A DNA stretch of 64,000 bases from Terriglobia bacterium (GTDB lineage Bacteria > Acidobacteriota > Terriglobia > JAJPHL01). The position numbers and the translations under genes were made by a program. How positions within the stretch are numbered: position 1 is the stretch's first letter; the number at the start of each line of letters is the position of its first letter. Below, one piece after another: positions 15,590 through 24,614 of this stretch. Below the pieces are notes generated by a model. The model was not told where the DNA came from. It saw only the letters and a list, made by a program, of their open reading frames with translations, and made no database searches. The DNA is taken from contig JAJPHL010000030.1 in the NCBI GenBank assembly GCA_021325275.1, positions 1-64,000 of the forward strand. Direction: 5' to 3'.

Positions 15590-16456
15590 CTAGACTTCGA
15601 TCGCCGTCCGCCGCCCGAGAAGCTCGGCCAACAGAATTCCGCCGAGAATCAGGAGCGCACCGCTGGTAGCGCTTACTCCAAGACGTTCGTGCAGCACGAT
15701 TCCTGACGTGATCCACGCGAAAACCGGCTCGCTTGAGAAAATCAGCGCGGTGTGCGACGACGTGGTGAATTGCTGGGCCCACGCTTGGATCAAAAACGCC
15801 GCGGCCGTGCCGACGAGTCCCGTGATCGCGACGGCCCACCAGACGACCGGAGCATTGCTCAACGGCATGGGTGACGCGGCGAACGTCAGCAGTGCGAGAA
15901 TTGCGGCGGTGACCGCCTGACCCGCCGCGAGGTCGCGCGGACGCACGCGAGGACTGTAGTGTCCCATCAGCAAAATGTGTACGGCGAAAAAGAATGCGCA
16001 CGCGAGGGTCCACAGGTCTCCGCGATTCATAGACGCGCCGAAAGTATTTTGGTGAGCAGCGCCCGTCAGCAGGGCGAGTCCCAGGAGCGCGATCACCGCA
16101 CCCGCGATCACGCCCCAATGCGGGCGCACGCGTTCCACCGCGCACGCCGCGAGCGGCACGATGATCACGCAGAGTCCCGTGATGAACGCGGATTTCGAGG
16201 GCGTCGTGAAGCGCAGTCCTTCGGCCTGCGTGAAGCATCCCACGTAGAGGAAGATGCCGGTGAGCACTCCGGCGGCGCGCGCCTTCAGTGGATTTCCGCC
16301 GACGGCGAGCAACGCGACCGCGGCGACCGCGAATCGCAATACGATGAACACCAGTGTCGCGACGTGGCGCAGGGCGGCTTGTTCGAGGACGAATGTTGCT
16401 CCCCACACCACGCACATGGCGAGGAGCAGACTGTCAGCTTGTAGCCGGCGCGGCAT
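15590..16456 (-). CDS. EamA/DMT-family transporter
   Basis: From the ATG at 16456 the protein is 288 residues with about ten hydrophobic helices, arranged as two EamA repeats (about 5-130 and 145-285). ATFVLEQAALRHV after TM1 and VGTAAAFLIQAWAQ in TM9 are typical of drug/metabolite transporters. It should move a small metabolite across the inner membrane; the substrate cannot be inferred. Its start overlaps the 3' end of the LysRS gene by 23 bp, so it is probably translated from the lysS transcript. Confidence 0.82.
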   Translation of the reverse strand: MPRRLQADSLLLAMCVVWGATFVLEQAALRHVATLVFIVLRFAVAAVALLAVGGNPLKARAAGVLTGIFLYVGCFTQAEGLRFTTPSKSAFITGLCVIIVPLAACAVERVRPHWGVIAGAVIALLGLALLTGAAHQNTFGASMNRGDLWTLACAFFFAVHILLMGHYSPRVRPRDLAAGQAVTAAILALLTFAASPMPLSNAPVVWWAVAITGLVGTAAAFLIQAWAQQFTTSSHTALIFSSEPVFAWITSGIVLHERLGVSATSGALLILGGILLAELLGRRTAIEV

Positions 16457-18344
16457 TTTCGGCGGCTTTTTCGGGAGTGTCCGCCGCGGGCACGGCAATC
16501 GCGCAATCCGGATAGCGCGAACGAATGCTCTGACGCGCCGCGGCGATCAACTTTTTGGTTTCGGGACCCAGTTCCATTTTCTCCGACGACGTTTTGCGAT
16601 AGCCGGAGACAATCACCTTTTCGCCGTTTAGGAGTCCAGTGATTTCCACCGATCCCGTTGCCTTCCACGGATCTCCTTCGGCCGCCGGAGCCCAAATCTT
16701 CACCGACGGCTTGATGTGAACGCCTTCCGCCGCCGGCTTCAAGTTGCCTTCGCTCATCAGCGATTGAAAGTCCTCGACCGACAACACCACATCCGGCCGC
16801 GCGGCGTGCGTTTCCTCCGCGGATGCTTCGGGCACGGCGTAAATGGCGCGATTCACGGGCGTGATCGTGGGCCGCATCAGCGGCGAGAAGATCACGTCGT
16901 CGATATTTTCGTGCTCGGTGAAAATCATGGCCATGCGCTCGATCCCGGGGCCGATGCCGGTGGTCGGCGGCATGCCGTACTCCATCGCCTCGACGAAGTC
17001 GTAGTCCAGCGGATGGAACTCGCCGGAATCGCGATCCTCGGGGCGATACGCCTTGCGCCACGTTTCAAGCAACTGCACGGGATCGTTTTGTTCCGACCAG
17101 TTGTCCCCGCACTCCATGCCGGAGATAAAGATTTCGAAGCGTTCCACGTAACGCGGATCTTCCGGCATCGGCTTGGCGAGCGGCGAGATTTCGATGGGGT
17201 GTCCGAAGACGAGGGTCGGCTGAATCAGCGTTGGTTCCACTTTGTGCGCGAAGACGGCCACAAGCGCCTCGCCGATCGACGGCGCGGGTTCGCGAATCCC
17301 AAATTCTTTCATCCACGCATGCGCTTCGTCGAGCGAGGCGCACGTGCGAAAGTCGTGGCCCGTTTCCTGCAACACGGCGTCGCACATGCTGACGCGCCGC
17401 CACGCCGCCGCGAAGTCCACTTCTTTTCCTTGCACTTGGAATTTTGTGCGGCCGAAGACGGATGTGGCCACGAAGCGGAACATGTCTTCGATCAGGTTCA
17501 TGTTGTATTCATAGTTCTCGTACGCGGTCATCGTCTCGACGAGCGAGAACTCCGGATGATGGCTGCGGTCGATGCCTTCGTTGCGGAAGCAGCGGCCGAT
17601 CGTGTAGACCTTGTCGTATCCCGCCACGATCAAGCGCTTCAAGTACAGTTCGTGCGCGATCGAGAGATACATGTCGCATCCGAGCGCGTTGACATGCGTG
17701 AGAAACGGCTTGGCCGTTCCGCCGCCGTACTGCGGCTGAATGTTGGGCGTGGGAAATTCCAGAAATCCGCGATCGATCAGGAAAACGCGCACCGCCTGAA
17801 TGATTCCGGCGACGGCGGCGAAGCGGTTCTTGGAATCCGGCTCGAGAATCGTGTCGAGATAACGCTTGCGGAGGATCAACTCGCGATCCTTCATGCCCGA
17901 CCACTGATCGGGCATCGGACGCAGCGACTTCGTGAGGACGCGGAAATCCTCGATCATCACCGAAATCTCGCCGCGCTGCGATTTTCCGACGGTGCCCGTG
18001 CCTTCGACAATGTCGCCGACGTCGAGCAAGTTCACCGAGTCGTAGCCGAGCGTGCCCCGCGCCGGATCGGTGGCCGCGACCGATTGGCGCTTCAGCAATA
18101 GTTGGATCGTCCCAGTTTGATCCTGAATATGTCCGAAGGAAACAGAGCCTTGTTTGCGCCAGGACATCAAGCGTCCCGCGACGGTGACGCGCGTGTTCTC
18201 ATGCTTTTCGTAATCGGAAAGCAGCGGCGCGATGTAATGCGTGCGCGCGCTGGTGGCGCGAAATGGATTTAGGCCAAGCGAACGTAGCGACGCGATCTTA
18301 GCGAGTCGCGCCTCGCGAATATTTACCAGAGGAATGCTGGACAT
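16434..18344 (-). CDS. lysS: Class II lysyl-tRNA synthetase with divergent lysine pocket and C-terminal extension
   Basis: The protein is 636 residues. An OB-fold anticodon-binding domain (about 50-140) is followed by the class II core. Motif 1 lies around DRGFLEFPTP, motif 2 is YTIGRCFRNEGIDRSHHPEF (about 247-266) and motif 3 is GIGPGIERMAMIF (about 463-475). This clearly is the LysRS family, which charges tRNA-Lys. Two points are unusual. The segment that normally reads N-x-F/Y-S/T-E reads D414-N-W416-S-E418, and the usual Tyr after the motif-2 Glu (E270) is Met. The family is normally about 500 residues, but here roughly 130 extra residues follow (from about 505). An EamA gene overlaps its 3' end. 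Confidence 0.88.
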   Translation of the reverse strand: MSSIPLVNIREARLAKIASLRSLGLNPFRATSARTHYIAPLLSDYEKHENTRVTVAGRLMSWRKQGSVSFGHIQDQTGTIQLLLKRQSVAATDPARGTLGYDSVNLLDVGDIVEGTGTVGKSQRGEISVMIEDFRVLTKSLRPMPDQWSGMKDRELILRKRYLDTILEPDSKNRFAAVAGIIQAVRVFLIDRGFLEFPTPNIQPQYGGGTAKPFLTHVNALGCDMYLSIAHELYLKRLIVAGYDKVYTIGRCFRNEGIDRSHHPEFSLVETMTAYENYEYNMNLIEDMFRFVATSVFGRTKFQVQGKEVDFAAAWRRVSMCDAVLQETGHDFRTCASLDEAHAWMKEFGIREPAPSIGEALVAVFAHKVEPTLIQPTLVFGHPIEISPLAKPMPEDPRYVERFEIFISGMECGDNWSEQNDPVQLLETWRKAYRPEDRDSGEFHPLDYDFVEAMEYGMPPTTGIGPGIERMAMIFTEHENIDDVIFSPLMRPTITPVNRAIYAVPEASAEETHAARPDVVLSVEDFQSLMSEGNLKPAAEGVHIKPSVKIWAPAAEGDPWKATGSVEITGLLNGEKVIVSGYRKTSSEKMELGPETKKLIAAARQSIRSRYPDCAIAVPAADTPEKAAENAAPATS

Positions 18345-18420
18345 AGTGTTTTCAGACGAAAGGAAATGATATCACCGGCTGGCGCGAAATCGGTCCAGGG
18401 CCGGAGTACAATCGTGGTCC

Positions 18421-18681
18421 ATGCCGATCGTCTCGACGTTCTTCGGAATCGTGATTCGTATGTACTATCGCGAACACGAACCCGCTCACTTCCACGCTGA
18501 ATATCAAAGCGTTCAGGCGAAGTTCGATTTCGAAGGCCGCTTGATTGTCGGCCGGATGCGTTCACGAACCGCAAAGCGCTTAATTCGGGAGTGGGCGAAA
18601 GCCCATAAAGAAGACTTGGAAAAGAACTGGAACAGCGCGCTGACTGGCCAGCCGCTTGATCGAATTGAACCACTGGAGTAG
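18421..18681 (+). CDS. DUF4160 protein
   Basis: This 86-residue protein has the DUF4160 signature: MPIVSTFFGIVIRMYYREH, then EPAHFHAEYQ and a C-terminal helix around LIREWAKAHKEDLEKNW. The family is small, soluble and usually encoded next to a DUF2442 gene, as here (9 bp downstream). The pair has been discussed as toxin-antitoxin-like because of its mobility and gene order, but the biochemical role is not established. The gene is divergent from lysS with a 76-bp spacer. Confidence 0.85.
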   Translation: MPIVSTFFGIVIRMYYREHEPAHFHAEYQSVQAKFDFEGRLIVGRMRSRTAKRLIREWAKAHKEDLEKNWNSALTGQPLDRIEPLE

Positions 18682-18690
18682 CTTAAACAT

Positions 18691-19008
18691 ATGCAGGATT
18701 TGCCGTTGGTAACAAACGCGACCTACCGCGGAGGATTTCGAATTCGTTTAACCTTCAGCGACCGGTTGGAGGCGACGGTAGATTTTCGCCCGTGGCTGGA
18801 GGGTCCTGTCTTCGAGCCGCTGAAGGCCGCCGCCTACTTTCAGCGATTCTTCCTCGATGGCGGCACGGTCGCGTGGCCGAACGGCGCGGACATTGCGCCG
18901 GAAACCCTATACGAGTCGGCAGTTCGGGCGCATCGCATTCGAGGCCCTCTAAAGAAACGTGCCGTCCCGAAAGCCCGTACGCGGAAAGCGTCCGCCGGCA
19001 AGCGCTAG
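18691..19008 (+). CDS. DUF2442 protein
   Basis: The 105-residue product matches DUF2442: a central FSDRLEATVDFRPWLEGPVF segment and WPNGADIAPETLYE near the end, a conserved pattern in this family. The C-terminal 20 residues are strongly basic (KARTRKASAGKR), suggesting nucleic-acid contact. It follows the DUF4160 gene by 9 bp and almost certainly shares its transcript. No further gene is seen in 19009-19181. Confidence 0.85.
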   Translation: MQDLPLVTNATYRGGFRIRLTFSDRLEATVDFRPWLEGPVFEPLKAAAYFQRFFLDGGTVAWPNGADIAPETLYESAVRAHRIRGPLKKRAVPKARTRKASAGKR

Positions 19009-19181
19009 GAAGGTAATGATTCGTTAGCTACGACGGTTCTAAAGTGCGCCGCTCCGAGGCGGCCGGTTGATTCTGCGAGCCACTAGTTCAATTCCTGGAC
19101 AGCGAAACCTGGTCTCAACAAGGTTGCAGGAAAGATCGGTACGGTGGTTAGCCCAGGACGTTGTTAACTCGCGACGGCTTG

Positions 19182-20381
19182 TTATGCCTCACCCGCCAGC
19201 GCGATCGTTGCTAGAAGAATGCGCTGCAATCCAAGCACGCGACCCTCGGGATCGAACCACTCGGCGGTAGAGTGCGTTCCGCCGCCGCGTCCGCCCGCGC
19301 CGATGCAAACCGCTTCAATCCCGAGCGAAAACGGCACGTTGGCGTCCGTCGACGACTGTTCCAGCCGCGTCGCGATCCCCAAATGTTGGTCGACTTCGCG
19401 CAGCACCGCGAGAATCCGCGCGTTTTCGGGCAACGCCGCAGCGGGACGATGGCCAATGTCGGTGATGGCCACGCGCAAACCTCCGCGAGAAGCCCGCCGC
19501 GATTCGTGCTCGGACGCGGCCTCGGCAATTTCCTTTACCCGCGCGGCCAGGCGCGTCATTTCGTTTTCGCAACTTGAGCGAATGTCCACTTTCATCGTGG
19601 CGGACGTGGGAATGGAGTTGACGCTTGTGCCGGCGCGGATTTCCGTCACCGAGCAGGTGCTTTGCGCGCCTTCGCTCAGCGGCACGCCGGCGATCTCGCC
19701 CACCGCGCGGCCGAGCGCATACACCGGATTCACCGTGCCGAAATCGCGCCAACTGTGACCGCCCGGACCTTCGAACGACACTTCAAACCGCCGGCTGCCC
19801 AATCCTTCCGTCACCACATGCTCATGCCCGGGACCATCGACCACCAGCACCGCGCGCAGTTTCTCAGTGAGGGACCCGTGACTCAGCAAGTGCCGCATGC
19901 CGCGCAAATTCCCTTGGCCCTCCTCGCCGACGTTGGGGACGAACAGCAGCGTGTCGCGCGTTTCGATCGCGCATTCGCGCACCACGCGTGCCACGGCGAG
20001 CAGCGCGGAGAGTCCCGCGCCGTTGTCGGTGACGCCGGGGCCGAGCAGGCGTCCGCGTTCGCGGCGCACGGCGACGGCCGTGTTGCGCGGAAAAACGGTG
20101 TCGAGATGCGCGGTGACAGCAACAATCTTGCGGTCGCGCTTCGCCGCCGCGCCGGGTATTTCCGCGAGCACGTTGCCTTCGGAATCTTGCCTCACGTTTT
20201 CCAATTTCAAGCGCGTGAACTGGCGAACAAAATATTCGGCGCGGGCATGCTCCTCGAAACTCGGAGCGGGGATGGCGCAGAATTCCGCTTGGCGGTCCGT
20301 GATCCAATCTTCGTAGCTCGCCAGGCGCGCCAGCGCCTTGCGCACGGCGGGCAGCGCGGCGAATTCGGCGACGGAGGGCAT
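19182..20381 (-). CDS. M20-family zinc peptidase, PepT/ArgE-like
   Basis: I start the gene at the ATG at 20381 (399 residues). The longer frame would run into the divergent permease gene. Metal-binding and catalytic residues are visible: VTAHLDTVFP (His, Asp), GVTDNGAGLSALL (bridging Asp), PNVGEEGQGNLRG (Glu pair, catalytic and ligand) and GTHSTAEWF near the end (His). The lid or dimerisation domain lies in between and carries GPGGHSWRDFG. No signal peptide is present, so it acts in the cytoplasm on small peptides or N-acyl amino acids. Confidence 0.85.
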   Translation of the reverse strand: MPSVAEFAALPAVRKALARLASYEDWITDRQAEFCAIPAPSFEEHARAEYFVRQFTRLKLENVRQDSEGNVLAEIPGAAAKRDRKIVAVTAHLDTVFPRNTAVAVRRERGRLLGPGVTDNGAGLSALLAVARVVRECAIETRDTLLFVPNVGEEGQGNLRGMRHLLSHGSLTEKLRAVLVVDGPGHEHVVTEGLGSRRFEVSFEGPGGHSWRDFGTVNPVYALGRAVGEIAGVPLSEGAQSTCSVTEIRAGTSVNSIPTSATMKVDIRSSCENEMTRLAARVKEIAEAASEHESRRASRGGLRVAITDIGHRPAAALPENARILAVLREVDQHLGIATRLEQSSTDANVPFSLGIEAVCIGAGGRGGGTHSTAEWFDPEGRVLGLQRILLATIALAGEA

Positions 20382-20460
20382 CCGTTCCCAGTGTAACGCA
20401 GCCGCCGGTCTAGCCCACAATCCTGGAACAAACTGCTCCGGCGTTCGTACAACTTCACCA

Positions 20461-20469
20461 AGGGGGGAT
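20461..20469 (+). promoter_or_regulatory. Strong Shine-Dalgarno fixing the start of the ADOP permease
   Basis: AGGGGGGAT lies 7 bases before the ATG at 20476. The ATG begins MIQDIRFAFRMLAKNPG, the conserved N-terminus of the ADOP family. It decides the start against the longer frame that begins inside the divergent peptidase gene. Confidence 0.7.
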
Positions 20470-20475
20470 CGATTC

Positions 20476-22923
20476 ATGATCCAAGACATTCGCTTCGCCT
20501 TCCGGATGCTCGCGAAAAATCCCGGATTCACCATCGTCGCCGTGCTTTCACTCGCGCTCGGCGCGGGAGCCAACTCCGCGATGTTCAGCCTGGCCGACGC
20601 ATTGATCCTTCGCCCGCTACCCGTGAAGAGGCCAAGCCAAGTGGTCACGATTGTCAGCCAAACCGGACCCTTTACCGGAAGCCCCCTCTCCTACGCCGAT
20701 TATCGCGATCTGCGAGATCATTCGAAGACGCTGCGCGACATGGTGGCGGCGACCCTGTACGCGTTCGCCTACGCATCCACGCCGGAAGCGCAAGCAAAAG
20801 TGAAGTACGGCATGGTCACCACCGGAAATCTCTTTGACGCCATGGGCGTGCGGCCGGAACTCGGACGCACCTTTCGTCCCGACGAAGATCAAGTGCCGGG
20901 GCGCGACGCGGTCGTGGTGTTGGGATACGACTTCTGGAAAAACGAATTCGCCGGTGACAAGGGAGTGCTGGGCCGCACGATTCGGCTGAATGGCATCGAC
21001 TTCACCGTGATTGGCGTGGCGCCCGAAGAATTCACCGGTCTCGACCAGTACATGAAATGCCCGATGTTCGTGCCGATCATGATGCTCGGCCGCCTAAATG
21101 CGAAGGGCGATCTGAATATTCTCGAGCATCGCGAGGACCGCCAGTTTCAGGTGAAAGGGCGTCTGGCGCCCGGCACCGACACGCAACAAGCCGACGTCGA
21201 GATCGCGGCGCTTGGGAAGAATCTCGCGGCGGCGTATCCGGCCATCGACAAGGATCAGCGCTTCAACGTCCGCACCGAGTTGCAAGTGCGCATGGACCGC
21301 TCGCCGCCCGACGCCGCGATCGCGGCCATGTTGATGGTGCTGGCGATCGCCGTGCTGTTTGTGGCCTGCCTGAACGTGGCGAACCTGCTGCTGAGCCGGG
21401 CGCGGGCGCGCTCCCGCGAAGTGGCCGTGCGACTCGCCATGGGCGCGAGCCGCTTCCGCTTGATTCGTCAATTGCTCACCGAGAGTTTGCTGATTGCGCT
21501 ATGCGGCGGCGTATGCGGCTTGCTCTTCGGCAACTTCGCCATGAGCGCGTTTCGCACCTTCCGCATACCGTCCGATCTGCCGTTTGCGTTCCATGTGGTG
21601 CTCGATTACCGCGTGCTCGGGGTGACGCTCGCGGCGTCGATGGTCGCCGTGCTGCTGTTTGGCCTGGCGCCCGCGCTGCAAATCTCGCGGCCCGATCTCG
21701 TGCCGGCGCTGAAATCCGCCGACGCCGATAGTTCCGGCAAACGCCGCGTATGGGGACGCAACGCGCTGGTTGTGGCGCAGGTGGCGATTTCGCTCGTGCT
21801 GCTGGTGATCACGGCGGTGCTTTATCATGGCTTCAATCGATTGTTGAATTCCGGCGTCGGCTGGCGCACCGATCACATGATGACGATGAGTTTTGATCCG
21901 ACGCTGGTTCGCTATACGCCGGTGCAAACACAGGATTTTTACCGCCGGCTGATCGAACGCGCCGCGCAAACACCGGGAGTGAAATCGGCGGCGCTGACGA
22001 CGTCGATTCCAATGCAGCCGTCGAATCGCCAGCAAACGACTTTCGTCCCCGAAGGCTATCAAATTCCGGGGGGCCTGAAAACATTGCAATGCTTTTCCGA
22101 TAGCATCGACGAAAACTATATCTCCACCATCGGCATGACCATGATCGCCGGCCGCACATTCCGCGCCGGCGACAACGCCGACGCGCCGCGCGTGGTGATG
22201 GTAAACGATACGCTGGCGAAAAAATATTGGCCGAATCAGGACGCGCTGGGTAAACGCATGCGTCTGAACTCGCCCGACGGTCCTTGGGCGGAAGTTGTGG
22301 GCGTGGTGAAAACGGTCAAGTATCTTTGGATCGCGGAACCGCCGCTTGAATACATCTACTTGCCGTATCGCCAGACGCAACCGAGCAGCTTGAGCTTGAT
22401 CGCGCAATCGGAAGGCGGATCGTCGAGCATTGCGCAACCCCTCCGGGAAGCCGTGCGCGGTCTCGATCCGAATTTGCCGATCTATGACGTGCGTACGATC
22501 GAGGAATTCTTCGAAATGCGCGCCATCAGCCTTTCCGAAATGATCCTGAACACGATCGGCGCGATGGGACTGAGCGCGTTGCTGCTCGCCATGTTCGGAC
22601 TGTATGGACTTGTCGCGTATTCGGTGAGCCGCCGCACCCGCGAGTTCGGAATTCGCATGGCGATCGGCGCGAGCAGCGGCAATGTGTCGCGCATGGTGCT
22701 GGGGCAGGGCATGACGCTGGGATTTTTGGGCGTGGGCATCGGCGCGGTCCTCGCGTTTGTGGCGGATCGCGGCGTGAAAGCGGTGTTCTACTCCAGCGGC
22801 ACCGATTGGCTGGTGTTTCTCGCGGCACCCGCGTTGTTGTTCGCGTTGACCGCGCTCGCGGCGTATGGTCCGGCGCGGAGAGCGTCGCGAATCGACCCGA
22901 TGAAAGCACTGCGCTACGAATAA
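20476..22923 (+). CDS. ADOP-type (acidobacterial duplicated orphan permease) FtsX/MacB-like protein
   Basis: The 815-residue protein starts MIQDIRFAFRMLAKNPGFT and has two copies of a MacB periplasmic core plus FtsX membrane unit. TM1 is near residue 20. A three-helix FtsX block near 280-420 includes RSREVAVRLAMGASRFRL. A second TM1 lies near 440 and a second FtsX block near 690-810, with RTREFGIRMAIGASSGNV. No ATPase gene is adjacent, matching the orphan status of this family, which is heavily expanded in Acidobacteria. A role in lipoprotein or small-molecule export or mechanotransmission is inferred from MacB; the real function is unknown. Confidence 0.9.
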   Translation: MIQDIRFAFRMLAKNPGFTIVAVLSLALGAGANSAMFSLADALILRPLPVKRPSQVVTIVSQTGPFTGSPLSYADYRDLRDHSKTLRDMVAATLYAFAYASTPEAQAKVKYGMVTTGNLFDAMGVRPELGRTFRPDEDQVPGRDAVVVLGYDFWKNEFAGDKGVLGRTIRLNGIDFTVIGVAPEEFTGLDQYMKCPMFVPIMMLGRLNAKGDLNILEHREDRQFQVKGRLAPGTDTQQADVEIAALGKNLAAAYPAIDKDQRFNVRTELQVRMDRSPPDAAIAAMLMVLAIAVLFVACLNVANLLLSRARARSREVAVRLAMGASRFRLIRQLLTESLLIALCGGVCGLLFGNFAMSAFRTFRIPSDLPFAFHVVLDYRVLGVTLAASMVAVLLFGLAPALQISRPDLVPALKSADADSSGKRRVWGRNALVVAQVAISLVLLVITAVLYHGFNRLLNSGVGWRTDHMMTMSFDPTLVRYTPVQTQDFYRRLIERAAQTPGVKSAALTTSIPMQPSNRQQTTFVPEGYQIPGGLKTLQCFSDSIDENYISTIGMTMIAGRTFRAGDNADAPRVVMVNDTLAKKYWPNQDALGKRMRLNSPDGPWAEVVGVVKTVKYLWIAEPPLEYIYLPYRQTQPSSLSLIAQSEGGSSSIAQPLREAVRGLDPNLPIYDVRTIEEFFEMRAISLSEMILNTIGAMGLSALLLAMFGLYGLVAYSVSRRTREFGIRMAIGASSGNVSRMVLGQGMTLGFLGVGIGAVLAFVADRGVKAVFYSSGTDWLVFLAAPALLFALTALAAYGPARRASRIDPMKALRYE

Positions 22924-22996
22924 GAAGTCCCGAGGCCTGAGTAATGCATCGTTGGGCTTCGTCTCGAGACCGCGGAGCGTGATAGATTAGCAATCC

Positions 22997-24598
22997 ATGA
23001 AACGCCGCGCGATGCTCCCGGCGCTCATCGCCGCGGTACTAGCTCCCAACGCGTGGTGGATCGCGCGTGACCGCTCGCCCTGGCCGTGGGATCCGTCGTG
23101 GTACGGCCAAGTTTCCGTCGACCTCTGGTATTACCTCAGCCATTTCGCGTTGCGATCTTGGGCGCGAGGCATGCTGAAGGCCATGTACATGAAGCCGCCC
23201 GGCACCGTGTGGCTCGGCCAATTCTTCGTGGCGCTGCGAGGAATTTGCGGTTCGGTAGAAACGGCCCTACTGCTGTCGATCCTTCTGACGCATGCCGCGT
23301 TATTGCTTGTGGTCCTCCGAATCGGCCGCGCCATCGCGCCGGACTCCGATGCCGTACCCGCGTTGGGCGTGGCGATCGTTGCGTCGGGAAGGCTTTTCGT
23401 GGGGCTCTCGCATCAGTTTTTTGTCGAGCCGCTGCAGGCGCTCGTGGTGGCCTGGACCATCCTAATCGCCGCGCGCGCCGAGGAATGGCGTGTGCCGCGA
23501 ACTCTGTTGCATCTGGCGGCGGCGACGATCTTAGGAGCTTTGGCCAAGGCCACGACGCCGGTCTATACGCTATTGCCGTGCCTATACGCCGCGGTGATGG
23601 CGATTCGCAAAGTGCGCGACGAGAACTGGCGAGAGTCGTGCGCTGAGGAGTCGCGCACACTCTCGGGCCGCTGGCTCGCCATCGGCATAATGATCGCGGG
23701 TCCGGCAACGGCCGTTTGGTATCGGTTCAACTTTCGTGAAGTCTGGAAACACGCGCGCGCGGCGTCCAGCGGAGACGTTGCATTGCAGTACGGATCGCGA
23801 GCCTCGGTAGCGAGCAAACTCGCCAGCTGGTCGAACTGGGCCTTCGATTCCTTCCTCGCACCGTATCTCGGATGGCTCTTCCTGCTGGCGATCGTTGCGG
23901 GGATCGCGGGCTTTTTCGTTCGCCGTCAACGGCCGGGCCGCAGTCCGATCGCTGCTATCTGCGCGGGACAAGCCGCGCTATTTCTGCTGATCCTGGCGAT
24001 GAATGACGCGGAGGACAGGCGCTTCCTCTACGCCATGGGCGTGATGTTGGCTGTGATCGCCATGAGTTTCATGGCCGAGGCCGATTGGCGCGTGGTGTGG
24101 GCTGCGGCTTTTGCGCTATGCGTGGCCCAGTTTGTGGCGATTCACGCCGTCGACCTGGGAATGACCCAACCACGCGCGGGCGAGTATCCCCTCCTGCGGC
24201 CCCCCAACCCCGACGCAGGACGGTACCGCGAGATGGAAAGAATGGTTGCGCTCACCTCGACGATGTCGGGGAGGTATAACATCGTCGGCGTAGCGGAGCC
24301 GTGGATTAACGCGAACACGGCCAGTTTTTTCGCCTCGACGCATCGCCTCGACAGCGGCGTCCGCAGCTTCTTTACAGGGTTGCGTTACGGCGCGACCGAT
24401 ACAGCGGCGGAATGGACGCGAGTCAAGGCCTTCCAGCCGATGTACTACATCAGCCTGGACGACGCGGCACAAACCCATCCACCGAACTTCCTCAATCTTG
24501 TCACTCGGCCGGTGCTCGACCGCGTTCGCGCCGACCCGCACTGGGAGCGCGTGCCTTTTGCCAGCGACAACGGGATCGTGATTTTCCGGCACCGGTGA
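22997..24598 (+). CDS. Polytopic membrane protein, probable GT-C glycosyltransferase
   Basis: The 533-residue protein has about ten hydrophobic helices up to residue 385 and a C-terminal soluble part of about 150 residues. The loop after TM1 holds WPWDPSWYGQVSVD, an acidic-aromatic motif reminiscent of GT-C glycosyltransferases. It has no signal for a particular substrate. The start has no strong Shine-Dalgarno. The sigma factor gene begins 16 bp after its stop, so read-through transcription into the sigma operon is possible. It could also be a membrane protein unrelated to glycosylation. Confidence 0.55.
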   Translation: MKRRAMLPALIAAVLAPNAWWIARDRSPWPWDPSWYGQVSVDLWYYLSHFALRSWARGMLKAMYMKPPGTVWLGQFFVALRGICGSVETALLLSILLTHAALLLVVLRIGRAIAPDSDAVPALGVAIVASGRLFVGLSHQFFVEPLQALVVAWTILIAARAEEWRVPRTLLHLAAATILGALAKATTPVYTLLPCLYAAVMAIRKVRDENWRESCAEESRTLSGRWLAIGIMIAGPATAVWYRFNFREVWKHARAASSGDVALQYGSRASVASKLASWSNWAFDSFLAPYLGWLFLLAIVAGIAGFFVRRQRPGRSPIAAICAGQAALFLLILAMNDAEDRRFLYAMGVMLAVIAMSFMAEADWRVVWAAAFALCVAQFVAIHAVDLGMTQPRAGEYPLLRPPNPDAGRYREMERMVALTSTMSGRYNIVGVAEPWINANTASFFASTHRLDSGVRSFFTGLRYGATDTAAEWTRVKAFQPMYYISLDDAAQTHPPNFLNLVTRPVLDRVRADPHWERVPFASDNGIVIFRHR

Positions 24599-24614
24599 TA
24601 GGATTGGCAAATCC

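Noticed and set aside
16716-18101. 461-codon open frame on the plus strand
   Set aside because: It is antisense to lysS and has no domain.
19080-19110. tRNA-like GTTCAATTCC word at about 19086
   Set aside because: The flanking bases cannot form a T-stem and no acceptor or anticodon arm is visible.
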